Assembly (NCBI RefSeq): GCF_041146795.1
Contig: NC_135172.1
Location: forward strand, 11,522,137-11,586,136
Source of the DNA: Maylandia zebra
Lineage: Eukaryota > Chordata > Actinopteri > Cichliformes > Cichlidae
Direction: 5' to 3'
Length of the DNA stretch: 64,000 nucleotides
Shown: positions 41,701 to 51,145 of the stretch, one piece after another
Layout: every line of letters begins with the position of its first letter
Position numbering within the stretch: position 1 is the first letter of the stretch
Notes under the pieces: generated by a model
The model's input: only the letters and a program-made list of their open reading frames with translations
The model's database searches: none
What the model was told of the DNA's origin: nothing
Program-made: the position numbers and the translations under genes

Positions 41701-44700
41701 TCCTTCCTTTATGCACTTAATGGACGTTAAGCCACATGGATTTGTTCGTGACTTCTTCTCTGCACGTGTGTCTCTTAGGGCCGTGAGAAGGACTTAAAGA
41801 AGCTGGGTATAGTGGTCTCTCTTGGAACAGGTGAGCCAAGTAATTGTGTGTCAAAATGTTAAATTATGTGAGTCATATCTCTTCTTCTGTGTCTTTAATA
41901 TTCATTAAATGCAAAGTAAACTGATATATACACACACACTGGCCACTTTATTAGGTACATATCGCTAGTACTGGGTTGGACTCTGTTTTGCTTTTAGACC
42001 TGCCCTAATTCTGTGTGGCACAAATTCAACAAGGTGATGAAAGGATTCCTCAGAGATTTGGGTCCATATTGACATGATATCACAGAGTTGCTGCAGATTG
42101 GTTGGATGCACATAAATGATGTCATGTTCAAGGAACCAGACATGGCACATTATCTTGCTGGATACAGCCTTCAAAAGATTGGTACAGTGGTGTGATAAAG
42201 GACCACATAGACATACAATATAGACACGCTCAGCAACAATAGTCGGGTAACTGTGGTGTTTAAATGATGTCATTTAGCACTAAGGGGCCCAAGAGTGCCG
42301 GGAAAGTGTCCTTGAAACCATTGCACGACCAGTAGCAGTGCAGACGTTTGTGTTTTTTATGCCACATTTTGACCCAACACTCTAAATGTTGCTGCAGAAT
42401 TTGAAACTTATCAGACCAGGTACTGTTTTTCTAATCTTCTGTTGTCAATTTTTGATGACTTGTAGCCTCAGTTTGCTGTTCTTAACTGATAGAAGGACAC
42501 CTGGTGTGGTCTTCTGCTGCTTTAGCCCATGCGTTTGACATGTTTTATGTTTAGAAATGCTCTTAATTACCTTAGTTGATACTAAGTTGACCATTCTCTT
42601 GTAAACCTTAGAGACGGTTTTGTGGGAAAATCCCAGCAGATCAACAGCTTCTGAAATGCTCAGAGCAGCCTGTCTGGCACCAACATCTGTGTCGCTCAAA
42701 TAAAGTTTGTTCCTCATTCTGATGCTCAGTTTGATTTTCAGCAGTTCATCTTGATCATGTCTAAATGCACTGAATCGCTGCCATGTGTTTGACTGATTTA
42801 GATATTTGTGTTAACATGCAGTTGAACAGGTGTACTTAATTAAGTGGCCAGTGGGTGTATATATCAGTTGTATCAGAGCTACACAGGAATGCATACCTAT
42901 CACATTGTGAATAACTAGCTGGAGTTCAGTGTCTCTATTTGAAGTCTCCCTCCCCTTTATCATTTTGTACGCGTGCTCCTGTGTGTCTCCAGGTAAACCT
43001 CCTCAGGTGGTGGTGAGCTCTGTGGATGTGTTCCGACCCTCCAACCCACTGGAGCTGGCCAAGTCCTTTGTAGGAGCAAAAGAGCTGGGCAAAATGCTGG
43101 TGGACTGTGTGAGTGCATCATTTTTCAGTTTATGTCTGTGAGTGGTTAACTCTGGCCATTGCTGTAATGTGCCCTGATTACTTATTTTTATTTAATCTGT
43201 TATTTGTGTTTATTCCATTTGACATTTGTGCATGTATTGGTGTTCTAATAACAAAAACATTTGTTAAAGCATGTTTTTCTTGCTCATTATAAATACGTCT
43301 CTCTCACTGCACAGTGTACAGACTCTGATGGCTGTGCAGTGGACAGGGCCAGAGCGTGGTGTGAAATGATCGACACCATTTACCACAGGTCAGAAACGAC
43401 ACACGTGTTAGTTTTGCTTCTTTTTTAATGCATCCTCTTTTCTCAGCCTCTCTGTATTTGTACCAACTTGCTCTCATCCATTTATCTTAGAATGCTTGTA
43501 GTTGTTTCTTATTCCCAGACGCTTCATCTGCAGGGGTTTAAAAGGAGTTCCTGTAAGACTGAGTGTTTACTTCAATTTCATTCAGTTTTATTCAAATGGT
43601 GACAAATCACAACAACAGTTGTGATTTGACTTTATATTGTAAGGTAAAGACCCTACAATAATACAGAAAATAGAGGAAAGTCCAGCAATCATATGACCCC
43701 TCTATGAGCAAGCAGGAAGAAACCTGCACTAAAATCAAACTCACATAGGGGCTGAGTGGATGAGACCGAACAAAGACATGCTGTGGAAGAGAGCCAGAGA
43801 TTAATAATAACTATTGATTAAATGCAGACAGTTGTATAAACTGATTCACACGTACATTTCATGTGAACTGTCACAGTGATCAAATCTGCCACATGTCAGT
43901 TATCTAGAAGTAGGACATTTATCACCAACCTATATATGACATGACTGCAGTTTTGTCACATTATAAATTACTTTCATGGATGTAGTTATGACATTTCAAT
44001 TCAGTTTGGTTTTAATTAAGTTTTATTTATATAGCATCAAATCACAAGCCACATCAAGGCACTTTATATTATAAGGTAAATTACTTTACAGTAATAGATA
44101 ATAAACCACAACAATCTTATGACTCCCTATGAACAACCACTGCTGACAGTGGGAAGAAAAAACTCCCTTTTAACAGGAAGAAATCTCCAGGCTCAGGGAG
44201 AGGGGCGGCCTTTTGCTGTTGAGGGGGAGGAGGAGGAAGAGGAGGTAAAAGAGGCACTGTGGAACTAACTGCTGTGTCTTTTAGCTTCATGGATAGATAA
44301 AGGTGCACATCATTTAAATAGCAATAGAAGTATGTATAATATGCCTGCCTAAGAGGAGCATGTAGAATATAAATAGAACTGGTCCCTACAGAGAACCGTG
44401 TGCATCATTAAATAGGTAGATGTTTGTGTTTATAAATATGATATCAGTTCATACATATAAATTTTGATGTCAGTGTTTCCGTTAAATTGTGTGATAAAAA
44501 GGACCGTAAAGTGTCACAAGGTCATGAGGTTATGTTGCATCTCGTCTTTTTCGCTGTACTCACGTGAGAACCTGAGACCAAATGCTGTAGTTTCACTTCT
44601 GTTAGAAACTCATAAAGTACCAAATAACAGGTTTACACTGCAGTCGATCAGTTTAGCACACACACTCTTTTTCTGTTGTACCATGTGGTTCAGCATTGTC

Positions 44701-45045
44701 TTGTAAGCAAGCCTACAGTGGAAAAGAAGCATGAACGTAGCTCCAAAAGCTCTTCAGCAGCAATGGTGATTTTTCCTGTTGTTTTTATTTATCCCTTTTT
44801 TTGCATTTAGTCTTTCTTTACTATCTTTAGCATGTCTCTCTGCACAGTTAGTTATCATTATTTTGTTTATTAATCACTGTGTCCGTTGCATTGTGTGCAG
44901 ATTGAGTCCCCAACTATCTCAGGAGGTGATGCTGGATGAGGTGAGCGACGCAGCCCTGGTGGACATGCTGTGGGAGACCCAGATGTATCTGTATGAGAAG
45001 AGGGAGGTCCTCCAGTCTCTGGCAAAATTACTACTGAACAACTAA
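29734..45045 (+). CDS. pla2g6: Calcium-independent phospholipase A2 beta (PLA2G6), 17 coding exons
   Basis: Group VI phospholipase A2: hydrolyses the sn-2 acyl ester of phospholipids without calcium and acts in membrane remodelling and mitochondria (family knowledge). Exons: 29734-29942, 31420-31629, 32668-32848, 32975-33162, 33412-33508, 33726-33908, 35217-35325, 36975-37097, 38270-38360, 39194-39357, 39438-39588, 40880-41016, 41520-41674, 41779-41830, 42993-43108, 43315-43388, 44901-45045. Phases agree throughout, giving 794 residues (human long form 806). Exons 3-7 encode ankyrin repeats (for example [20 protein letters not shown] and [10 protein letters not shown]). Exon 8 matches the proline-rich insert of the human long isoform. 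The patatin-type domain has the glycine-rich loop DGGGIKG (472-478), lipase motif GTSTG (505-509, Ser507) and catalytic Asp in LDGG (Asp640); the Ser-Asp spacing of 133 equals the human spacing. The intron after exon 12 uses a GC donor. Start chosen by match to the conserved MQFxGRL N-terminus. Confidence 0.96.
31020..31175 (+). mobile_element. RTE-like LINE fragment in PLA2G6 intron 1
   Basis: The stretch around GGGACAGGATTAGAGATGAG and GAGATGGTTTGAGACA resembles the region of fish RTE-type LINEs that encodes RLRWFGHV. It is short and broken by stops. Assignment is from memory of the motif only. Confidence 0.35.
32190..32350 (+). repeat. SINE fragment, 3' half, PLA2G6 intron 2
   Basis: Shares GACAGACTGGCGACCTGTCC and CTGGGATAGGCTCCAGCGCC with the full-length copy at 53924-54324, here in plus orientation and lacking the tRNA-like head. 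Confidence 0.7.
34130..34320 (+). repeat. SINE fragment, 5' half, PLA2G6 intron 6
   Basis: Matches the tRNA-like head and following body of the copy at 53924-54324 (GGTTAGCACTGCCGCCTCAC, CCTGGTTCAAATGTCC, then TTCTCCCTGTG). It is diverged and truncated before the 3' half. Confidence 0.65.
34430..35150. repeat. Possible decayed DNA transposon in PLA2G6 intron 6
   Basis: The right end reads CCAATTTGTTTGGAATTGAG followed by GTTGTA, a terminal sequence I recall from fish DNA transposons whose inverted left end begins TACAAC-type. The left end here (GTACAAACCCAGC) is too diverged to pair securely. No transposase remains. Confidence 0.3.
35828..36548. mobile_element. MITE with about 23-bp terminal inverted repeats
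   Basis: Left end TTAGGCTACGTTCACACTGC plus AGG; the right end is its reverse complement, starting AAGGCTACGTTCACACTGC plus AGG, with one mismatch at the outer end. Subterminal TCCGATTT and TCGGAT motifs recur in both halves. About 0.72 kb, no coding capacity, within the PLA2G6 intron between exons 7 and 8. The target duplication is not clear. Confidence 0.75.
36975..37097 (+). other. pla2g6: PLA2G6 exon 8, long-isoform insert
   Basis: A 123-nt exon (41 codons, phase 1 on both sides) encoding [19 protein letters not shown] and a Pro-rich run. The human long isoform has an equivalent insert with the pattern RKAILTLLRTVG near the last ankyrin repeat. Because its length is a multiple of three it can be skipped without a frame change, as in the human short isoform. 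Confidence 0.75.
37331..37647 (-). mobile_element. tRNA-derived SINE, minus strand
   Basis: On the minus strand the head has a pol III A box (GTGGCTCAGGGGGTTGG, 37617-37633) and a perfect-looking B box (GGTTCGATCCC, 37578-37588). The body runs to a 3' end reading AAAGCGCTATATAAATCC and (ATT)n near 37331-37345. The tRNA-like part does not fold as an intact tRNA gene and continues straight into SINE body. It sits in the PLA2G6 intron between exons 8 and 9. Confidence 0.8.
39880..40245. repeat. Internally repeated intron segment
   Basis: GAGGTCAGAGGTCAAATGTG occurs near 39888 and again near 40223. Between them GATATTTAGAATCCCCATAT (near 39937) is echoed by GATATTTACAATCCCCATAT (near 40089). This suggests a locally duplicated or tandem element in the PLA2G6 intron between exons 11 and 12. 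Confidence 0.5.
41305..41382 (+). other. pla2g6: Candidate cassette exon in PLA2G6
   Basis: A 78-nt open stretch between acceptor TTGTTACAG and donor GTGTGT, in phase 1 on both sides, so it could sit between exons 12 and 13 without shifting frame. It would add 26 acidic and basic residues ([17 protein letters not shown] then RKIRKVTDE). Human PLA2G6 has no matching segment that I recall. No transcript evidence is available here. Confidence 0.35.
41919..42868 (-). mobile_element. Decayed Tc1-like transposon
   Basis: Terminal inverted repeats AACTGATATATACAC followed by ACTGGCCACTT frame about 0.95 kb in the PLA2G6 intron between exons 14 and 15. The minus strand keeps two transposase pieces: an N-terminal helix-turn-helix block [20 protein letters not shown] (42717-42445 frame) and a C-terminal block [20 protein letters not shown] (42273-41965 frame). 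Both match the Tc1/mariner pattern I know from fish. The catalytic DDE core is missing and frames are shifted, so it is inactive. Confidence 0.85.
43568..43790 (+). repeat. Dispersed repeat, copy 1
   Basis: Contains AAATCACAAC, TTTATATTGTAAGGTAAAGA, CCCTACAATAATACAG and TATGACCCC-like blocks. The same ordered blocks occur in the copy at 43999-44225, about 430 bases away in the same orientation. I recall this as an abundant teleost repeat. PLA2G6 intron between exons 16 and 17. Confidence 0.65.
43999..44225 (+). repeat. Dispersed repeat, copy 2
   Basis: Begins TTTTATTTATATAGCATC and continues with AAGGCACTTTATATTATAAG, GGGAAGAAAAAACTCCCTTT and CCAGGCTCAGGGAGAGGGGC. More complete than copy 1 at its 3' end. 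Same orientation. Confidence 0.65.
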
Positions 45046-45937
45046 AAGCACAAGAACATCACAAATGGAGGCTGTGAAGAGTGTTTGAATGGAGCAGTGA
45101 GATTACTGAGCTGTATGTCTGACTAAAAATTGTAATGTGTGTGTCGGTGTGCTCTCTGTTCAAACTGAATGAATCAGTTTGAGTATGAGTACAAACGTAT
45201 TAAATATGTGGAAAGCTAACCCAGGAAACAGCTGACCTACTAAAGCCTGTTTAAAGGTGTTTTATGTAGCATCATGTGACCTTAGCACTGATCCTGTTGT
45301 GGTTGATCAGGTTTACTTCTAACATATGAACCAATGAAGAAGTTGAAGTTGTACTGAGGAAATGTAAACTGACTGTTACAGTGTCATGTAAGTTTCCACT
45401 TCCCCCTACACTGTGGGTCAATCTACCTCTGGATTTGTTGAGGTAAATCTGGAGTGTTTCCTTCCCCTTTTTTCCTCACTTGTTCATCACATTCACTTCT
45501 GACACACACTTACAAATACACCCGAGTCATTGAATTTTTCCATTAAGCTGTGTGATAAAAGGGACCCTGAATTGCCACCAGAGCATCAGCAGTATTCTCA
45601 GGTGCAGCTGAGATGGTGGTGATGTTGAACCAGTTCTGCCTTATGTGTGGGACCCACATTTGTACCTTTTCTTCCTTCCGTAGTAATCTAATGCCTTTCT
45701 GAGTTATTTATACTGACTTGAAACGCAATATTTAGCCTCATGTCTGTTGATAAAATATGATATTAATATGAAATCTTAAAACTGACATGAAAGATGTATT
45801 TGAATGAATCATCTCTGTGAAAGATAAAGGAACAGACGCCCTGCTGCTATGTGCACAACACGGACAGGAGGAACAAATTATTTTGTATTTTTATTTTTTT
45901 GTATTTGGCTTAATCCTGAAGTATAAATGGTATGGGA

Positions 45938-45943
45938 ATAAAA
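45938..45943 (+). terminator. PLA2G6 poly(A) signal
   Basis: AATAAA about 890 bases after the PLA2G6 stop, in AT-rich DNA with a GT-rich stretch (TTTGTTGTTGTTTC) shortly after. The 3' UTR would therefore be 45046 to about 45960. Confidence 0.65.
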
Positions 45944-45964
45944 TATCTTAATATTGACCGAACT

Positions 45965-47300
45965 GCTTTGTTGTTGTTTCAGTTAATCTCAGTCAGCCTG
46001 CACCCTTATAAACTTGGCTGTTTATTGCTTTGAAACCCTCTATGCATGATAAGGTCAGTGGCTTTATTGCTTCCTTTGGCCAACTTCTTGTCCCAGCAGG
46101 GTATCTGACGAACAGCAGGGTGTAGATTTTGCCCTGGACCTTGTCCACCCCATTTGGCTGACTCCTCAGAAGTCGCCTTACTCTCTGCAGGTGTTTGGTG
46201 GTTGCAGCTTGCCAAGCGGCCTCTTCATGGTTGCCATTTGCCTGTGATATTCCAAGGTACTAGTACTATCCAAGTACAAGGTACTAGTTCAGTGATGACG
46301 TGACGAATCCTACTTCCGGGCCTAAAGTAGTCTGCGTTTAATATGGCTTTTGTGTTGTTAACATGTTTAATGTTTTGTATTTTCTTCTATTTAATCTCAA
46401 AAAGCTCCTAAAACAGTCAGTGATCCCTGTTGACCTCCCTCGGCTTTTATTACCGCTAATCATTTATTTAAGATCAGTTTTTAAAACCTTAGGATGTAAC
46501 TACAGCCCAGCCCATGCAGCAGTATATGAATGACTAACCTCGTATTGTGGATGGATTATCTCAGTTGTTCTCCTGGCTGAAGTTTGGTCCTTTTACAGCA
46601 TCCTGCCATGCGATTACATTTGTTCCTGACCACCGAGAACACTCACGTTAACTTTTATTGAGTGAAAAAAAAGTTAGCTTGTTTATATTATGCTAACATA
46701 GCTGTGTCGCTAGCGGTCACGTAGCACATCATTATATACCAGCTAGCCCAACTTCAGTAACCCTACAAACATCACTGCTGTTTAGTTTTCTGTCTTCATT
46801 TATGCTGGAAGTGATAACAGAGCTGTACGTTTTAATTTGTTTCCAAAACCCCGCAGTCAGGACATGCTATATTGTATTTAGATAGAAGCTAGCGAGCTAA
46901 CTCCCTGCTAACTTTTAACCCCGTTAAATGTCATAAATTCCGTTTTCATGGATGCCTGGATGTTAAACTCAATTGTTACACCTGGTAGAGCAGAACGCTG
47001 ATCATTTTATTAAAGATGAAAGACTTTAGACAGTTTTTCAACTCTCAGTAATGCCATAGTGATCGTTTGATATATGGACCTGCAGCGGAGTTTAGGTCCA
47101 GACACGGCTAGTGACGTCAGACTGAACAACCGGATAGCTGTCCTCAATGTTTGAAATGGTTACTTTCTGGTAATGCAATCAGACTACAATTCTCCGGTAG
47201 GAATGACAGTCCAGTGTCATTGCTGGTTGCTGCATTCAACAACAGAAGCTTGGCATGTTGTAACATCTATAAGGACGATTTGTTTGTCAGTCCAGGCATG
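45965..47300. other. Intergenic stretch downstream of PLA2G6
   Basis: The part from 46010 to 46260 resembles a decayed dispersed repeat (ACTTCTTGTCCCAGCAGGGT), but the class is unclear. The remainder is AT-rich and without a supported gene. Confidence 0.4.
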
Positions 47301-47308
47301 ATTTAGGT

Positions 47309-47534
47309 CAGGGGTGCCCAATCCCGGTCCTCGAGAGCTACCGTCCTGCAGCTTTTAGATGCATCCCTACTCCAACACAGCTGAATCAAATGGTTTGATT
47401 ACCTCTTCAGCATGCCATCGTGTTTAGCAAAGGCCTGATAACAAGCCATTCATTTGATTCAGCTGTGTTGGAGTAGGGATGCATCTAAAAGCTGCAGGAC
47501 GGTAGCTCTCGAGGACCGGGATTGGGCACCCCTG
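47309..47534. mobile_element. hAT-type MITE, long hairpin with 8-bp target duplication
   Basis: A 226-bp element beginning CAGGGGTGCCCAATCCCGGT and ending in the reverse complement. The arms pair almost perfectly for about 85 bases each, leaving a short central loop (about 47395-47445). The direct repeat ATTTAGGT flanks it at 47301-47308 and 47535-47542. CAGGGGTG ends with an 8-bp duplication are typical of the hAT superfamily. Confidence 0.93.
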
Positions 47535-47737
47535 ATTTAGGTGATCCAAATGCAATTACCTGAACAAAGTCTTTAATGTTGTCCTAACTTCTTTTAAGTA
47601 TAGTAGCAGTGGATGTGGGTTGGAGTTGCAATGACCTTCAACCTGCAGGTGACCACACCATTTGTGACGGAGAACTCATCTCCATTTGTCATGCAAGGAA
47701 ACAATCATATTCTTTAAAGCACAGTTATATATTTGCT

Positions 47738-47766
47738 CTACTTAAAAAAAAAAAAAAAAAAAAAAT
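47738..47766. repeat. Poly-A run
   Basis: About 22 A residues around 47744-47765 in intergenic DNA. It may be the tail of a small retroposon, but no body could be recognised upstream. Confidence 0.6.
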
Positions 47767-48806
47767 GTCTGCTCTCGCAGAACAGAAAAGATTGACAGGG
47801 GAAGTTTATTTCTGCTGCTTGTATCCGTGATCTCATTCTTTCAATCTTTAAATCAAGCTTATGACCATAGGTGAAGATAAGGACGTAGCTCAGACAGTAA
47901 ATTGAGATCTTTGCTTTTACACTCAGCTCTGTCTTCACTTCAAACTGGGAGTTTAAGATCTTCTGTACCAGGGCCTCTGTCAGATGTCTCCAGCTCAGCT
48001 CCTCTCCTCACCTGAGTGTCCAGACCATACAGCCGCAGATCCTCAAGCTGTTTATTGAGGTCAGTATCTCTCAACCCAAGACACTAACTCGGGCTCCCTC
48101 CCCAGTGTCCCGAGAGGTCACATATCATGTCCCACTCATCAGCCACTGATAGCTCTGACCACCGTCCGACAAGCAAGAATGTCATGAGAGCATATTTTAA
48201 TAAAGGGCTTTGCAAATGTAGCTAATAACTTTTCAACAGTCCCGCCAGGCACACGACCTGGCCACCCGTGTATCCGGCAGGGAAAGTACCTCCAGGACAC
48301 TCAGGCCCACCCGAGCCCAGGCTTCTCGTTGAGAAGAGGGTGTCAATTGCATTCAGGGAACAGATGATGATCAAATTCATTATTGATGAGATAGCAGAGT
48401 AAAGTTACAGCAAATGGATAGTGCTCTGTACAAAACCTGGAGCTGTACTCAACTACAATACTTTAGAATTTTTTTTCAAAAGGCATCAACAGCACAGACA
48501 CAGTGGATATCATTCACAGAACAATGTTTTCAACCAGGATGTAAACATTTTTATTTCTGCTGTTAGGTTGTTATAATTGGACATTTTCACATGTTTTAAA
48601 TGAGACAAAATGTTCACACTTCAGATGTTTTGTTAAATCCAATTGTTTATTTGATTGGTTGATGGTAGTTTTTCATGGGTAAGATGTTATAATACCCTCA
48701 ATAGTAAAGCAAATATGCTTTTAAATGGTTGTTTTGGCACTGGAAGTGACTGATAATATTTAGTTGTATATTACTGTGATTTTATAGGAGACGGAGTGGA
48801 AGTCAC

Positions 48807-50124
48807 TTAGGTGAATAGTCTCCAAAACCAGTTGCGCTTCTTTTTCTTTTTTGGTTTTTCTTTTGGCACTTGGTCATCTCGGGCCTCTGGACTTTCTGGT
48901 TTGGTAGCGCTGGCCTCCTCTTTTTCTGGCTGTTTCTCCTGGAGTGTCTCGTTTCGGGCTGGAGAATTTTCAGGATTGGCAACGTTGGACTGGTCTTCTT
49001 GCTTTTTTATTGTCTCTTGCAGAGACAGCAAAAACTCCTGAAGTGTGATCTTTTCTTCCTCTGTTTGCCCGAGTTGGTTGGGGATTGTTGTGTTCTCCAG
49101 GTTTTGCTCCACGATTTCCTGGTGGGAAGCTTTGGTTTTCTCCAGCTTTTCTTTTAAGTTTTGCGCCTTCAAATCATTTTTTTCACAAAGAGCCTCACTG
49201 GTGCTGAGTTTGTCTTTCAGCTCAGTGAGCTCACAGTTGACTCTTTGTTCCTGATCTTTGCGCTTTGCAACTTCCTCTTCAAGATTCTTTTGAGTTTTGA
49301 GGAGCTGCTCACGGAGTTGTTCGATCTCTTCTTGCTGTTTTTTGCACTGGACCTCCAACTCAGCTTCTCGAACAGTTTTTACATCTGTAGAGTCTGTGTG
49401 TGGAGCTTCTGCAGTTTGTGTTGAAGCGTCCACACTCAGCTCTGCAGCTGTGTTGCTGTCTTCAACAGGAGTCTCACTCTCCTCAGGGGTGAAATTCTCC
49501 TCGGGTGTCTTTCTACGAGCCTCTTCCAGCTGTTTTTGGAGCTCAAGGATGGTTTTTTGAGCGTTTTGTCTACAGCACTGTAGCTGCAGGTGAACCCAAT
49601 CATTCTGAGTTTTAGCTGCAGCAGCTTTGTGGTTTGCAGCTGTCATTTTATAAAGATTGGTTTTGCACATGTGCTGAGCCTCCTGCAGGTGGAATCTCAG
49701 CGCACCCAGTTCATCAGTCTCATTGTATGGACGACTGCCATCATTTGGTGTTAAGTGAGGCTGTGGCTGAGGTGGCCCAGGTGGTTTTATGGTCAGGATG
49801 GGGCTGATGTGGCACAGGCCCTCGTTTTGGCAAAAACTGTGGATTTTGCCAATGTTGCCCAGGCCCATTATTGGGTTTAAAGTGGGCATTGGGCTGATGT
49901 GGCACAGGCCCTCGATTGGGTCCAGGGTTTCTGGCTCTGGGGTTTGGGTTTGCATTTTTCTGCATCTTCTTCTTGTTTGCACCCTTTGGTTTGGCAGCAT
50001 CAGATGGAGTCCCCTCATTTGGTGTCTTGTTTTTCCCTCTTGGGTTTGGGTTTTGCTGCTTAGGGTGAACAGCGGCCAATGAGGTCCCTTCCTGGGGATC
50101 AAGGTTTTGCTGCATATGTTGCAT
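48807..50124 (-). CDS. Coiled-coil protein of unknown family, reading frame split in two
   Basis: One uninterrupted stretch on the minus strand with two overlapping long frames. The longer frame (50102-48807, 431 codons) encodes, in its last 300 residues, a Gln/Glu/Lys-rich coiled coil (for example KKQQEEIEQLREQLLKTQKN) and a basic-aromatic C-terminus KKKKKRNWFWRLFT. Upstream of about 49785 the other frame looks more protein-like: it starts at ATG 50124 (MQHMQQNLDPQEG), is Asn/Pro-rich and repeats RGPVPHQP twice, then stops at 49741. The switch is at an AAAA run near 49786-49790, where one base too many separates the frames. Single exon, no known domain. It may be a true gene with an indel or sequence error, a frameshifted pseudogene, or a gene using a different 5' exon. 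Confidence 0.5.
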
Positions 50125-50209
50125 TTTTCTTGTCTTTTGTCTTACAATGTCGAATGATATTTTCTCTATTCGATCGGGGTTTGGGTTTGTTGCATACACT
50201 TAACGTGTC

Positions 50210-50815
50210 AAATCTTTGACTAAAGGTTGGCTCGTGGTGTGTTCCTATACAGTTGCACAGTTCTGAGACATACTGAGAGCACGCTGATGTCCTACTTAAT
50301 GTTATTGCTCAATTTCCCTTTGATCCTTTGATCTGGAGTGTCATGTCAGGGAGTGCAAATGGAGTGTGATGTCATCCACTTAGAATGCAAAATGTGATTT
50401 CATCAACTTAGCAGAGAGTCTTGCTTTTCTTTGAAATAGAATTCTACCAAACTTAAATAAAAGTCTTTAACTTTGTACAAGATGGTAAATTCCCAATCGA
50501 AAGGCCAAATCTACCTGAGAACTTCAGGAGAAGATTACACAAATAGCTCAGAAGCTTCAATAAATGCTTCAGGATCAACATGTTTTCTATATATACCTTT
50601 AGGATGTTTTATCTTCAAAAAATAAAAATGAAATGACTGAGCCTCACACAGGAATATTGCTGCTACTTGTTTACTGAACCTTCTCTTAGCCACATGTTCA
50701 TAACATCAGTGTCTGTTCACTGCCTCCTGCAGGACGCTCTCTTCTTCCACTTTCTTACAGAACCGATACTGCCTCTCCTGGCATTACCAGTGTAACAACA
50801 CACTATGTCCTTTAT
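50210..50815. other. Upstream region of the coiled-coil frame
   Basis: AT-rich, no gene or repeat supported. GTGTGATGTCATCCACTTAG and GTGATTTCATCAACTTAG near 50366-50410 form a short imperfect direct repeat. Confidence 0.4.
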
Positions 50816-50817
50816 CA

Positions 50818-51137
50818 CAGCGGTCCCCAACACCCAGACCTCGGACCGGTATCGGTCCGTGAGTCGTTTGGCACCGGGCTGCGAGAGTTGAGGCTCAGGT
50901 GTGAAATGTATAGTTTTCAGGGTTTTTATCGGTTTTCAGCGTTATTTTGTTATCGTTTTTATCATTTACTTGGTTTTCCTTGGTCTTTTCACGTGTGTTA
51001 TGAATAAATTTTCTTTTTTTCGGTACCGGTACTAGTTTTATTTTGTTGCATTTATCCGTGACACCTTAAAGGCCGGTCCATGAAAATATTGTCAGGCATA
51101 AATCGGTCCGTGGCGCAAAAAAGGTTGGGGACCGCTG
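50818..51137. mobile_element. hAT-type MITE with 8-bp target duplication
   Basis: A 320-bp element with ends CAGCGGTCCCCAAC and GTTGGGGACCGCTG in inverted orientation. The direct repeat CTTTATCA flanks it exactly at 50810-50817 and 51138-51145. The interior is non-coding, with repeated GGTCCGTG motifs. The 8-bp duplication and CAG...CTG ends fit the hAT superfamily. Confidence 0.92.
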
Positions 51138-51145
51138 CTTTATCA

